A DNA stretch of 64,000 bases from an uncultured Erythrobacter sp. (lineage in GTDB: Bacteria > Pseudomonadota > Alphaproteobacteria > Sphingomonadales > Sphingomonadaceae): contig CANLAD010000001.1 of NCBI GenBank assembly GCA_947488755.1, positions 2,427,501 to 2,491,500 of the forward strand. The letters run 5' to 3'. Positions within the stretch are counted from its first letter, which is position 1, and each line of letters begins with the position of its first letter. A program made the translations under genes and the position numbers. Positions 1 through 7,960 of the stretch are shown in pieces. The notes under the pieces were generated by a model, which was given only the letters and a program-made list of their open reading frames with translations, made no database searches and was not told where the DNA came from.

Positions 1-660
1 GATCCCGCGGTGGCTGATCGGCGCGCGTGGTTCGGGCCGCTCGGCATGAATGGCTGGACCGCTCTGTGGGGTATCGAGCAGACCGGCGCGGCAAAGCCGG
101 GCGAGCGCGTGCTGGTCTCGGCCGCCGCAGGAGCGACCGGCATTCTCGCCGTGCAGATAGCCCAGGCGCTCGGCTGCGAGGCATGGGGCATTGCGGGCGG
201 CGTAGAGAAGTGCTGCTACCTGACCCAGGAAATCGGGATCGCGGGCGCGGTCGACTACAAACGGGCCGGCCTGGATTCGCAGCTCGATGCGGCGGGCGGG
301 TTCGACGTCTATTTCGACAATGTTGGCGGCTCGCTGCTTGATGCAGTACTCACCCGCATGAACCATTACGGCCGGATCGCGGTTTGTGGCCTCCTGTCCG
401 ATTACGGCAGCGGCACCCGCACGGCTCCGGCGGAGTTCGACCAGATCCTGATGCGGCGACTACGGGTCGAAGGGTTCTTCAGCCCCGACTTCATGGATCA
501 GGGCGAGCGCCTGACCGCCCGGCTTCGCGACTGGCATGAGACTGGCACGATCACCATGCCCTACGACGTAACGTGCGGCCTCGAAAACACGCTGACAGCG
601 TATGAAAAGCTGTTTACCGGCGGCAATATCGGCAAGGTTATCGTGGAGCTGGATGCGTGA
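1..660 (+). CDS. NADP-dependent oxidoreductase, MDR superfamily (5' end cut by window)
   Basis: This is the C-terminal 219 residues of a medium-chain dehydrogenase/reductase of the zinc-free, CurA/prostaglandin-reductase type, normally about 335 residues. The reading frame is open from base 1, so the gene starts before the window; the GTG at 10 is internal. The Rossmann loop reads VSAAAGATG, followed by AWGIAGGVEKC and DYKRAG, which match the NADP-binding half of the two complete paralogues at 7961 and 11263. Such enzymes reduce alpha,beta-unsaturated ketones or aldehydes with NADPH. The stop overlaps the GTG start of the next SnoaL-like gene (GTGA), so the two are probably translationally coupled. 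The substrate is unknown. Confidence 0.88.
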   Translation, partial: DPAVADRRAWFGPLGMNGWTALWGIEQTGAAKPGERVLVSAAAGATGILAVQIAQALGCEAWGIAGGVEKCCYLTQEIGIAGAVDYKRAGLDSQLDAAGGFDVYFDNVGGSLLDAVLTRMNHYGRIAVCGLLSDYGSGTRTAPAEFDQILMRRLRVEGFFSPDFMDQGERLTARLRDWHETGTITMPYDVTCGLENTLTAYEKLFTGGNIGKVIVELDA

Positions 661-1208
661 ATATGAGGCTGGAAGACCGCGAAGCCATTCGCGACGTGAT
701 TGGCGCATACGCCCATGCGATCGACCGGCGGCGTTGGGACATGATGGAGCAGCTGTTCCACATCGAAGCGACGTTCGGCTTCGGAGAGATCAGCGGGAGC
801 TGGAAGGACTTCGTCGCCTCCGCGCGCGCGATCATCGACCCATGCCTCGCAACCCAGCACCAATTGGGGCAAGTGCAGTTCGCGTTCGCCGAGGGTCCGG
901 GCGGCGAAGTGCTGTGCCACACCGAAACCTATATGACAGCGGTGCACACGGTTCCGGCGGGCTATCCCGAAACCGATGTGTTCCCCGACCGTAGCCGCAT
1001 CTACTCCGCCGTGATTGCCGGGCGCTATGTCGATCGGTTCGAATGCATCCGCGGCGACTGGCGGATCATGCACCGCGAGGGGCTCTACGACTGGCGCGAA
1101 TTTCGCGAGGTCGACGGGGTGGATCTGTCGCAGATGCCCGCGGGGTCCTGCGGCTATCACGACGACCGCGATCCGTCCTTTCCGGTGGTTGAGCGATGGC
1201 GCGGGTAG
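657..1208 (+). CDS. SnoaL/NTF2-like family protein
   Basis: This 183-residue protein of the SnoaL-like (NTF2-fold) superfamily opens with the typical LEDREAIRDVIGAYAHAID helix and a DMMEQLF segment. Members work as small isomerases, cyclases, dehydratases or ring-hydroxylase subunits, so fold does not give function. The GTG at 657 is chosen because it overlaps the preceding stop and a GGAG lies 8 bases upstream; ATG 663 is the alternative. It is the first of several SnoaL-like genes in the catabolic region, each next to an SDR or MDR gene. A conserved partner of the upstream reductase is inferred. Confidence 0.8.
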   Translation: MNMRLEDREAIRDVIGAYAHAIDRRRWDMMEQLFHIEATFGFGEISGSWKDFVASARAIIDPCLATQHQLGQVQFAFAEGPGGEVLCHTETYMTAVHTVPAGYPETDVFPDRSRIYSAVIAGRYVDRFECIRGDWRIMHREGLYDWREFREVDGVDLSQMPAGSCGYHDDRDPSFPVVERWRG

Positions 1209-1215
1209 GTTTTGT

Positions 1216-1434
1216 TTCGCGCGGAGGGCGCAGAGGCAGCAGAGACGCTGAGGGACTTCGCCGCGAAGCGGCAATATTTCACACAAAGGCACGAAGACAC
1301 GAAGGACAAGCGCCTCCGCGCGGCTGGCACCAACACCTTCGTGCCTTTATTGTCTTCGTCTGCAAAACAAATAGCGGCTTCGCCGCAGGCACGACCCCTC
1401 AGCGTCTCTGCCACCTCTGCGCCCCCTGCGCGAA
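1216..1434. repeat. Long imperfect palindromic element in intergenic space
   Basis: The outer arms at about 1216-1253 (cgcagaggcagcagagacgc) and 1398-1434 (gcgtctctgccacctctgcg) are near-complementary. Inside them lies a second inverted pair around cacaaaggcacgaagacacg and cttcgtgcctttattgtctt. A transcript would fold into one nested hairpin of about 220 bases. No open frame with protein-like composition is convincing here. It fills the space between the end of a plus-strand gene and the end of a minus-strand gene. It looks like a mobile palindromic intergenic repeat; its mechanism is unknown. Confidence 0.75.
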
Positions 1435-1439
1435 CCCCT

Positions 1440-1853
1440 TCAGCTCCGGATCGCGAACACGCCGGTCATCGTCGCAATACGCTCTCCATCTCGCAGGATC
1501 GCGCCGCTCGTATAGGCGACCCGCCCGCCAAGCCGGTCGATCCGCACTTCAGCCTCCAGCCAATCGCCGAGCTTCGCGCCCGCGAGGTAATTCACACCGA
1601 GCTGGATGGTAGAGGGCGTCAGGCGCGGGCGCTCGGCGTCGTAGACCGCGTGGCTCAAGGCGACGTCGGCGAAGGTCGAGATCACTCCGCCATGCGCGGC
1701 GTCGGCATAGTTGATGTGATGTTCGCAGATGCGCAGCCCGATCAGTTGCGGCGCATCCTCGCGGGGCTTGAGAAAATACGGCCCGCCGTGGTCGAGGAAA
1801 CCGGGCGTGAAGTCGGCAGGGACAAACCCTTCGGGCGGCGCTGGATCGGTCAT
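1440..1853 (-). CDS. PaaI-type hotdog-fold acyl-CoA thioesterase
   Basis: A 137-residue hotdog-fold protein of the PaaI/4HBT thioesterase group. The signature HGGVISTFADVALSHAVYD is present, in which the Asp after HGG is the usual catalytic acid, followed by the STIQLGVNYLAG strand and a GRVAYTSGAI strand. Such enzymes hydrolyse aryl- or acyl-CoA thioesters in the cytoplasm and often relieve dead-end CoA esters in degradation pathways. It is divergent from the acyl-CoA ligase that starts at 1943, a sensible pairing of CoA ester formation and release. The Shine-Dalgarno site is weak (tagggc). Confidence 0.87.
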   Translation of the reverse strand: MTDPAPPEGFVPADFTPGFLDHGGPYFLKPREDAPQLIGLRICEHHINYADAAHGGVISTFADVALSHAVYDAERPRLTPSTIQLGVNYLAGAKLGDWLEAEVRIDRLGGRVAYTSGAILRDGERIATMTGVFAIRS

Positions 1854-1942
1854 TTGCGTGCCCTAGCGCATTGCGGCCTGCACGCCGCGCTATGAATTGT
1901 GCCAATCCCCTCGGTCGCCGCGCGCGACTAGCCTGCTTGGCG

Positions 1943-3532
1943 ATGGATACAGTGCTCTCCGACGCCGAAACCTTCTGCGACCTCGTGCGCGACCATGCGG
2001 CGCACAATGCCGACAATCCCGCTTTCACCTTTGGCGAGGAGACCATCACTTTCGGCCAGCTCGACCAAGGTGCGAATCGCGCCGCCCAGGCGCTGCGATC
2101 GCTCGGCGTGACGGCTGGCGAGCGGGTGGCGTATCTGGGCAAGAACCATCCGCTCTATTTCGAGGCGTTGCTGGGAGCGGCGCGGATCGGAGCGGTGATG
2201 ACGCCGGTGAACTGGCGGCTCGCGGAGCCCGAAATCGCCTATATCCTCGGCAATTGCGAGGCGCGGGCGGTGTTCGTCGGCAAAGGCTTCGCCGATACGC
2301 TCGAGGCGGTGCGCAGCGAAACGCCGCGGGTCGAGCACGTGATCGGCATCGATGCGCCTGACTGCGCAGGACCGGATTACCGCACATGGCGCGCCGGGTT
2401 CTCCGCTGACCCGCCCGGTGTCCTCGTCGCCAGCGAGGACGACGCGCTCCAGCTCTACACCTCGGGCACGACCGGCAGGCCCAAGGGTGCGGTGATGACG
2501 CACGGCTCGATCCTGTCGAGCCGCGAAGACGCTGGGCAGGAAGGCGAGATGCGCAAATGGCAGGAACCGGTCGAAGGCGACGTGACGTTGCTCGCCATGC
2601 CGTGCTTTCACATCAGCGGGACGGGCACCGGGATCGGCACGATGGTCGCGGGCACCAATTCGATCGTCCTGCCCGAATACGATCCGACCAGGGCGCTCGA
2701 CCTGATCGAGAGCTACAACATCTCGAAAATCTTCCTCGTCCCCGCCGCGATCCAGATCCTGCTGAACCATCCGCGTGTCGAGGATGTAGATTTCAGCCGC
2801 CTCAAATACGTGACCTACGGCGCTTCGCCGATCCCGCTCGAACTGATGCGCGAGGCGATGCGGGTGCTGGGCTGCGGATTCGTGCAGATGTACGGGATGA
2901 CGGAGACGAGCGGCACCATCGTCGCGCTCGATCCCGAGGATCACGTGCCCGAGGGGTCGCCCAAGATGCGCAGCGTCGGCACGCCCTTGCCCGGCGTTGA
3001 AATCAAGATCATCGACGAAGACGGCGAAGACGTTCCTGCAAATACGGTCGGCGAAATCGCCACGCGTTCTTCCAAGAACATGAGCCGTTACTGGAGAAAT
3101 CCCGAAGCGACCGCCGAGACAATCGACGCGGATGGCTGGCTTCGCACCGGCGATGCGGGTTATCTTGATGACGACGGCTATCTCTACATCCATGACCGGG
3201 TGAAGGACATGATCATTTCGGGCGGCGAGAATATCTATCCCGCCGAAGTCGAAAACGCGCTCTATGCCCATCCGAAAATTGCCGACGTCGCGGTGATCGG
3301 CGTGCCGGACGAGAAATGGGGCGAAGCGGTCAAGGCCTGCGTGGTGGCGAAAGGCGGCGAGGAGCTGTCCCAAGCCGACGTCATCGCCCATGCGCGCGAG
3401 CATATCGCCGGCTACAAATGCCCCAAATCGGTCGATTTCATCGAGGCTCTGCCGCGCAACCCATCAGGCAAGATCCTGCGCCGCGAATTGCGCGCGCCCT
3501 ATTGGGAAGGCAAGACCCGCGCGGTGAATTAG
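1943..3532 (+). CDS. Acyl-CoA synthetase (AMP-forming), FadD-like
   Basis: A 529-residue class I adenylate-forming enzyme that activates a carboxylic acid to its CoA ester using ATP. The phosphate-binding loop is YTSGTTGRPKG (residues 172-182), followed by MYGMTETSG, TGDAGYLDDDGYLY, the GGENIYPAEVE hinge region and the C-terminal catalytic-lysine motif PRNPSGKILRREL. The frame is open back to 1871, but the extra 24 residues (MRPARRAMN...) are not family-like, so ATG 1943 is preferred. It is likely the entry step for the substrate of the surrounding cluster. Its stop overlaps the end of the convergent gene by 4 bases. Confidence 0.92.
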   Translation: MDTVLSDAETFCDLVRDHAAHNADNPAFTFGEETITFGQLDQGANRAAQALRSLGVTAGERVAYLGKNHPLYFEALLGAARIGAVMTPVNWRLAEPEIAYILGNCEARAVFVGKGFADTLEAVRSETPRVEHVIGIDAPDCAGPDYRTWRAGFSADPPGVLVASEDDALQLYTSGTTGRPKGAVMTHGSILSSREDAGQEGEMRKWQEPVEGDVTLLAMPCFHISGTGTGIGTMVAGTNSIVLPEYDPTRALDLIESYNISKIFLVPAAIQILLNHPRVEDVDFSRLKYVTYGASPIPLELMREAMRVLGCGFVQMYGMTETSGTIVALDPEDHVPEGSPKMRSVGTPLPGVEIKIIDEDGEDVPANTVGEIATRSSKNMSRYWRNPEATAETIDADGWLRTGDAGYLDDDGYLYIHDRVKDMIISGGENIYPAEVENALYAHPKIADVAVIGVPDEKWGEAVKACVVAKGGEELSQADVIAHAREHIAGYKCPKSVDFIEALPRNPSGKILRRELRAPYWEGKTRAVN

Positions 3533-3906
3533 GCGCCGTCCACCAGCGCTTCGAGATCGACCATACCCGCCCGGCATTCCGCATCGGCGAGCGCGGCGAC
3601 CACGGACAAGGCGACAAAGCGCACCTCTCCGATTTCGGCGACCACCGCAGCGGCTTCTTCGTCGGTGATGGCGGTGTGTTCGAACGGCATCCGCCTCGCA
3701 TAGGCGATAGTGGCTGCGGGTGCCTCGCCGTGCGGCGCGGTCGAGGCAACGCCATGCACCTCTGCCACCGCATGACGGACATGCGCGACCAACTGTGCGC
3801 CAAGCGCCTCGTGCGCAGCATCGCGAAAGGCCTCGTACTTCGCACCGAGATCGGGGGTTCCGCTGAGCGCAGCAGCCACCGGCCCGCTCACGCCCCCCGC
3901 ACTCAT
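3529..3906 (-). CDS. Small AhpD/carboxymuconolactone-decarboxylase-like protein without the Cys pair
   Basis: A 125-residue helical protein. The C-terminal part (ITDEEAAAVVAEIGEVRFV, then ALSVVAALADAECRAG) resembles the last helices of AhpD/CMD-fold proteins, but there is no CxxC. Its start overlaps the stop of the CxxC-bearing AhpD-like gene as ATGA, so the two are co-translated and may form a hetero-oligomer. No function is recognised with certainty; the CMD-fold relationship is inferred from helix pattern and context only. Confidence 0.62.
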   Translation of the reverse strand: MSAGGVSGPVAAALSGTPDLGAKYEAFRDAAHEALGAQLVAHVRHAVAEVHGVASTAPHGEAPAATIAYARRMPFEHTAITDEEAAAVVAEIGEVRFVALSVVAALADAECRAGMVDLEALVDGA

Positions 3907-4433
3907 CCTGCCATCGCCCGGCTCGGGGTCGGCAGGACCGAGCGCTCCATGCGTTCCGGCTCCAGCCCCATCGTGATCAGCGCCTTGGCCAGCGCGAGGA
4001 ACAGCGTGACCCCAAGCCCCAACTCCGCGATCTGATCGGGCGACAAATGCTTTTGCAAAGCCGCGCGGTCAGCGCCGGTCAGCAGCTCGGGGTCATGGAT
4101 AATCGCATCGGTGAATTTCAGGATCGCCTTCTCGGTATCCGAAAGCCGCGCCGATGCCTCATATCCCTCGTCGATCTCCGCCACCACCTCCTCACCCAGA
4201 CCCTGCGCCACCGCCTTGTCGAACCGCACATTGCGGCAGAATCCGCATTGGGTGATGCGGGCATTGCGCATCCGGGCGACTTCCTTGAGCCGTGCGGACA
4301 GAACGTCGCTGTCCCAGAACGCGCCGTAGAGCGCCCCGAACCGCTCGGCGATCGCGGGCTGGTGGGCGAGGACCGATGCGAAATGTGGGCTTTCGCCTTC
4401 GATGGCAGAGGATACGCGCGGGTTCGTGGACAT
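3903..4433 (-). CDS. Carboxymuconolactone decarboxylase family (AhpD-like) protein
   Basis: A 176-residue all-helical AhpD/CMD-like protein. It has the redox-type CGFC motif (Cys63, Cys66) in ITQCGFCRNVRFDKAVAQG. The His that usually sits four residues after the second Cys in AhpD is replaced by Arg70, so the peroxidase proton relay may be altered. The start at 4433 is supported by aaggagag just upstream; an upstream in-frame extension to 4514 is basic and unlike the family. The next gene overlaps by ATGA. Such proteins either act as alkylhydroperoxidase partners or as small decarboxylase-like enzymes in aromatic catabolism; the role here is open. Confidence 0.85.
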   Translation of the reverse strand: MSTNPRVSSAIEGESPHFASVLAHQPAIAERFGALYGAFWDSDVLSARLKEVARMRNARITQCGFCRNVRFDKAVAQGLGEEVVAEIDEGYEASARLSDTEKAILKFTDAIIHDPELLTGADRAALQKHLSPDQIAELGLGVTLFLALAKALITMGLEPERMERSVLPTPSRAMAG

Positions 4434-4548
4434 CGGCCTCTCCTTCCCTTTGAGACATAGGGCAAAGCGGCCGACCTCGCGCTTGGCGTTTTTCGCAGGG
4501 GCACGGCTGCGCATTGCGTGGCATTGCTTGGCGCAGAGGGAGAGAGCG

Positions 4549-4914
4549 ATGGCAGGCCAGGCGCAACAGGTGATCGAGCGGTTCTGGGCGATCCAGGACG
4601 CAGGCGACTACACGAAACTCGCGCCGCTTTTCGCCGAGGATGCCGTCGTGGAGGATCCGGTCTGGGGGACGTTCAAGGGCCGCGATGCGATCCTCACCTT
4701 CATGCAGACGATGGTGAAGGAGATGGGCGCGCGTTCGATCAGCTTTACCGTCGACGAGGTCTGCGGCGATGATCACGCCTGCTGGGCACGCTGGACGATG
4801 CACTCGCCCGAGGGAACGCGCGGCGGCTGCGGCATCTACAAGGTCGAAGGCGGCCAGCTCACCTATTATCGCGACTACATGGATCCGCCCGAAGGCGGAG
4901 GAGACAGCGCATGA
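4549..4914 (+). CDS. SnoaL/NTF2-like family protein
   Basis: A 121-residue SnoaL-like protein. It starts MAGQAQQVIERFWAIQDAGD, with the LAPLFAEDAVVEDPVWGTFKGRDAI block that is typical of this fold (acidic pocket residues after the first strand). It ends with YYRDYMDPPE, similar to the RDYFD end of limonene-epoxide-hydrolase relatives. ATG 4549 follows a gagggagaga ribosome site; the frame continues upstream but without family character. Its stop overlaps the ATG of the next SDR gene (ATGA), so the pair forms an operon. The catalytic step is unknown. Confidence 0.83.
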   Translation: MAGQAQQVIERFWAIQDAGDYTKLAPLFAEDAVVEDPVWGTFKGRDAILTFMQTMVKEMGARSISFTVDEVCGDDHACWARWTMHSPEGTRGGCGIYKVEGGQLTYYRDYMDPPEGGGDSA

Positions 4915-5687
4915 GGCTGGAAGGAAAGGTCGCCGCGATCACCGGCGGCACGGCGGGTCTGGGGCGCGGGATCGCCGAAGCGTTTCTGGCAGAGGGCGCC
5001 AGCGTCGCCCTGTTCGCGCGCAATCCCGACAAGGGCGCAAGAGTGCTGGACGAACTCGGTGCGCAGGGTCGCGCGGCGTTCTTCCCCGGCGACGTGATGA
5101 ACCAGCCCGATGTCGAAGGCTTCATCGACCAGACGATCGACCGCTTCGGCACGCTCGACATCCTCGTCAACAATGCGGGCGGCGCGGGCGATCTTCAGCC
5201 GCTGGTCGATCTGTCGGACGAAACGTTCGACGAAGCGATGAAGTGGAACGTCTATTCAACCTTCTGGGCGATGCGCCGCGCGCTGCCGACCATGCTGGAA
5301 AAGGGTGACGGGCGGATCATCAACCTGTCCTCGACCGAAGGCAAGCACGGCAAGCCCGTCCTGTCCGCCTACACCGCGGCAAAGCACGCGATCAACGGCC
5401 TGACCAAGAGCGTCGCGCGCGAAGTGGGCGAGGCGGGGGTGACGGTCAATTCGATCTGTCCCGGCCTCGTCATCACCGACATCATCCGCGACAACGGCCC
5501 GGCGACGGCCAAGGCGATGGGCATGGAGTTCGACGAGATGATCGCCATGTTCGCGCAGGAATCGGCCATCAAGCGGCCCAATACGGTGGAGGAGGTGGCC
5601 GCGATGGCGGTGTTGCTCGCCTCACAGGAGGGCGCAGGGATCACCGGCGCGATGCTGAGCGTGGATGGTGGGACCGCGCAGTATTGA
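4911..5687 (+). CDS. SDR family NAD(P)-dependent oxidoreductase
   Basis: A 258-residue classical short-chain dehydrogenase. TGGTAGLG (residues 11-18) binds the cofactor, NNAG (87-90) is present, and the catalytic set is Ser140/141, Tyr154 and Lys158 (AYTAAK). The C-terminus ends SVDGGTAQY as in FabG-like enzymes. It probably oxidises a hydroxyl or reduces a keto group of a ring or acyl-CoA intermediate. It is translationally coupled to the SnoaL-like gene in front (ATGA), suggesting successive steps. Confidence 0.92.
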   Translation: MRLEGKVAAITGGTAGLGRGIAEAFLAEGASVALFARNPDKGARVLDELGAQGRAAFFPGDVMNQPDVEGFIDQTIDRFGTLDILVNNAGGAGDLQPLVDLSDETFDEAMKWNVYSTFWAMRRALPTMLEKGDGRIINLSSTEGKHGKPVLSAYTAAKHAINGLTKSVAREVGEAGVTVNSICPGLVITDIIRDNGPATAKAMGMEFDEMIAMFAQESAIKRPNTVEEVAAMAVLLASQEGAGITGAMLSVDGGTAQY

Positions 5688-5699
5688 TCGCGCTCGCTA

Positions 5700-6506
5700 C
5701 TATTGCTTCTCAGCCATAGCCGCGCCGACCGCGGCCTCGATATCGGAGGCTTGCGGATTGCCGCGCAGGGTGACGCCGCCATTGGGCTGAATGTTCTGGC
5801 CGGTGACAAAGGCGTTGTCGCTGCATAGCCAAGCACACGCCTGCGCCACGTCCTCTCCCGTGTTGAGCCGCCCGAGCGGGTAGCGCGGCAGGAACGCATC
5901 GACGAGGCCGGGCGTCGCGAACGCCTCCTTCGTCATCGGGCTTTCGGTAAACGCAGGCGAGACGCTGTTGGCGCGAATGCCGAGATGACCGAAATCGTTG
6001 GCGATGCATTCGATCATCGCCTCGCCCGCGCGCTTGGTCGCGATATAGGCGGCGTGATTGGCGATCAGCGCCTTTGTCGTGGCCGAAGACAGCGAGATGA
6101 TCGAACCGCCCGATGGCTTCTGCTCGCCCATCACCTTGACGAAGGCTTGCAGGAAGTGATGCACGCCCTTGAACTGCAGATCGGTTATCGCGTTTAGCTG
6201 CTCCGGCGTCACCTCGAGCAGGTTCGCCAGCAATCCCCAGCCGGTGCAATTGATCGCGGCATCGACGCGCCCGTACTCGTCCACCGCCCTGTCCGCCAAC
6301 GCATGAACCGCGCCGTGATCGGTGATGTCGCACAGGGCATGGGAACCCCCGATCTCCTCGGCGATCTTGGCCAGCGGTTCTTCGTTGCGGCCCGCGACCA
6401 TCACCTTCGCGCCCTGGGCGGCGAACAGGCGCGCGATCTCCTGCCCGATATTCCCCTCGCTCGCCGCACCGAGCACCACCGCGCTCTTGCCTTCAAGCTG
6501 CGCCAT
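5700..6506 (-). CDS. SDR family oxidoreductase with divergent glycine motif
   Basis: A 268-residue SDR. The cofactor loop is GAASEGNIG (residues 13-21), closer to the enoyl-reductase (FabI-like) pattern than to TGxxxGxG. The active site is classical: Ser140, Tyr154 and Lys158 (AYIATK). The usual NNAG is NCTG (87-90). Two adjacent ATG codons occur at 6509 and 6506; the second has the better spacing to gggag. It converges with the SDR at 4911 and is divergent from the SnoaL-like gene at 6635, with which it probably shares a promoter region. Substrate unknown. Confidence 0.88.
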   Translation of the reverse strand: MAQLEGKSAVVLGAASEGNIGQEIARLFAAQGAKVMVAGRNEEPLAKIAEEIGGSHALCDITDHGAVHALADRAVDEYGRVDAAINCTGWGLLANLLEVTPEQLNAITDLQFKGVHHFLQAFVKVMGEQKPSGGSIISLSSATTKALIANHAAYIATKRAGEAMIECIANDFGHLGIRANSVSPAFTESPMTKEAFATPGLVDAFLPRYPLGRLNTGEDVAQACAWLCSDNAFVTGQNIQPNGGVTLRGNPQASDIEAAVGAAMAEKQ

Positions 6507-6634
6507 CATCGTCTCCCGTTTTCGCAAGAAGGAGGTAGCACGCCGCCCACGCCCCGCACCCTTCCCTAAAGTGTTCATTGCCGCCCGCTGCGCCGCGTCC
6601 GATAGCAAGGGCGAAACACGAGGGGAGACGCGCG

Positions 6635-7048
6635 ATGTTTACCGGACCGATGGAGGACCGCCTGGCGATCCGCGAGCTGCACGAAACCTATGGCGATGGC
6701 GTCGTGCGCTTCGATGCCGAGACGTGGGGGTCTGTCTGGGCCAACGATGCGCAGTGGGATTTCATGGGGACGGTGCTGGAAGGGCACGCGGCGATCCTCG
6801 AGACATGGAACGGCGCGATGTCGGGGCTGGATGCGGTCAGTTTTTCATGCGTGCCCTCTGCGATCGAAGTCGATGGCAATCGCGCCACGTCGCGCGTGCA
6901 GACGCAGGAAGTTCTGAAGGCCAAGGACGGCTCGACCCGGATGATCGGCGGGCTTTACACAGACGAGCTGGAAAAGCGCGACGGGCAGTGGCTCTACACA
7001 AGGCGCGCGTTTGAAATCGTCGCCGAGTATGCGGGCCAGGAGGGGTAG
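6635..7048 (+). CDS. SnoaL/NTF2-like family protein
   Basis: A 137-residue SnoaL-like protein starting MFTGPMEDRLAIRELHETYG, the usual first helix of this fold, and containing WANDAQWDFMG and RTQ/RAFEIV-type strands. ATG 6635 follows aggggaga. It is separated by only 4 bases from the next gene (a monooxygenase-fold protein), so the two are one operon. A small isomerase/dehydratase or a structural role is possible; nothing in the sequence fixes the reaction. Confidence 0.82.
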   Translation: MFTGPMEDRLAIRELHETYGDGVVRFDAETWGSVWANDAQWDFMGTVLEGHAAILETWNGAMSGLDAVSFSCVPSAIEVDGNRATSRVQTQEVLKAKDGSTRMIGGLYTDELEKRDGQWLYTRRAFEIVAEYAGQEG

Positions 7049-7052
7049 GGCC

Positions 7053-7394
7053 ATGGCCAAGATCGTCATCGCCGCGCAGATCGACCTCGACCCTGCCCAG
7101 CGGGCCGAAGCGCTCCGCCAGGCCAAGCCGCATATCGACGCCGCGCTCGCGCAGGACGGGTGCCTCGCCTATGACTGGAGCGCGGACGGCAACGATCCCG
7201 CGCGGGTCAACGTGTTCGAGGAATGGGCGAGCGAGAAGGCGCTGGCGGCGCATTTCGCAGGGCAAGCCTATGCCGGAATGCGCGATCATATCGGCGCATT
7301 CGGGTTGGCGGGCGCGGAGAGCCGCAAATACCGCGTCGATGCCGAAGCGCCGGTCTACGACGCCAGCGGCGAAGCGACCGAGGCGTTTGACTGA
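7053..7394 (+). CDS. Antibiotic biosynthesis monooxygenase (ABM) domain protein
   Basis: A 113-residue ferredoxin-like alpha/beta protein of the ABM/quinol-monooxygenase type. It starts MAKIVIAAQIDLDP and has the diagnostic NVFEEWASEKALAAHF segment. Members are dimeric, cofactor-free oxygenases or small-molecule binding proteins; the gene context of ring-degrading enzymes fits a quinol or anthrone type oxidation, but this is inference. ATG 7053 follows caggagggg. Its TGA overlaps the CTG codon that appears to start the mobA-like gene. Confidence 0.85.
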   Translation: MAKIVIAAQIDLDPAQRAEALRQAKPHIDAALAQDGCLAYDWSADGNDPARVNVFEEWASEKALAAHFAGQAYAGMRDHIGAFGLAGAESRKYRVDAEAPVYDASGEATEAFD

Positions 7395-7903
7395 CCGTTC
7401 TGGGCGCCATTCTGGCAGGCGGAAAGTCGCAGCGGTTCGGGCGCGACAAGGCGCATGCGCGGATCGGCGGCGTGCGGTTGATCGACATGGTGGCCGATGC
7501 GCTGGGATCGCAGACGACTGCGCTGGTGATCTGCGGACGCGAGGAGCCGGGGTTCGGCTGCATTCCCGATCGCCCTGATCATGGGCTGGGACCGCTCGGA
7601 GGCCTGAACGCCGCGCTCGCCTTTGCCGGGACTCATGGATTTACCCATGTGCTGAGCGCCGGGGTCGACATCCCGAACCTTCCGCCCGATCTCGCCGCGC
7701 GGCTTGCTGGCAAGGGAGCCGCGATTGTCGCGGATCAGCCGGTGGTGGGATGGTGGCCTGCAAGCCTCGCGCACGATCTCGATGCGTTTCTTGAGGCAGG
7801 CGGGCGGGCGCTATACGCCTTCGCCGATCATGTCAGCGCGCGAAGGGTGCGGATCGAACCGCCGCTGATGAACGTCAATCGGCCCGTCGATTTGCCCGGC
7901 TAA
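7391..7903 (+). CDS. mobA: MobA-like molybdenum cofactor guanylyltransferase, apparent CTG start
   Basis: Nucleotidyltransferase that would attach GMP to molybdopterin to build the bis-MGD cofactor. The essential N-terminal motif LAGGKSQRFGRDKA lies at 7412-7453, upstream of the first ATG or GTG in frame (GTG 7472). The frame is bounded by a TGA at 7388-7390, leaving CTG 7391 (read as M-T-V-L-G-A-I) as the most sensible start; it overlaps the previous stop as CTGA. With this start the protein is 170 residues, slightly short for MobA, and keeps the GPLGGL and D-rich regions. A molybdoenzyme needing bis-MGD lies two genes on. Confidence 0.8.
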   Translation: MTVLGAILAGGKSQRFGRDKAHARIGGVRLIDMVADALGSQTTALVICGREEPGFGCIPDRPDHGLGPLGGLNAALAFAGTHGFTHVLSAGVDIPNLPPDLAARLAGKGAAIVADQPVVGWWPASLAHDLDAFLEAGGRALYAFADHVSARRVRIEPPLMNVNRPVDLPG

Positions 7904-7904
7904 C

Positions 7905-7954
7905 CGTCATTGCGAGCCGAAGGCGCGGCAATCCAGTCCGACGTCGCAATGACG
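7905..7954. repeat. Palindromic repeat, cgtcattgcgag family, copy 1
   Basis: A 50-base copy starting cgtcattgcgagc and ending gtcgcaatgacg, with a caatccag core. The ends are inverted repeats of each other. It lies between the converging ends of the mobA-like and MDR genes, where it could act as a bidirectional transcription stop. Three more copies occur at 19541, 23830 and 26027. Confidence 0.85.
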
Positions 7955-7960
7955 TGATAT

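Noticed and set aside
1928..3403. 491-residue minus-strand frame over the acyl-CoA ligase
   Set aside because: Shadow of the ligase coding sequence, which carries all ATP-binding motifs.
7472..7903. GTG 7472 as the start of the mobA-like gene
   Set aside because: It would delete the essential LAGG nucleotide-binding motif that is plainly encoded just upstream in the same frame.
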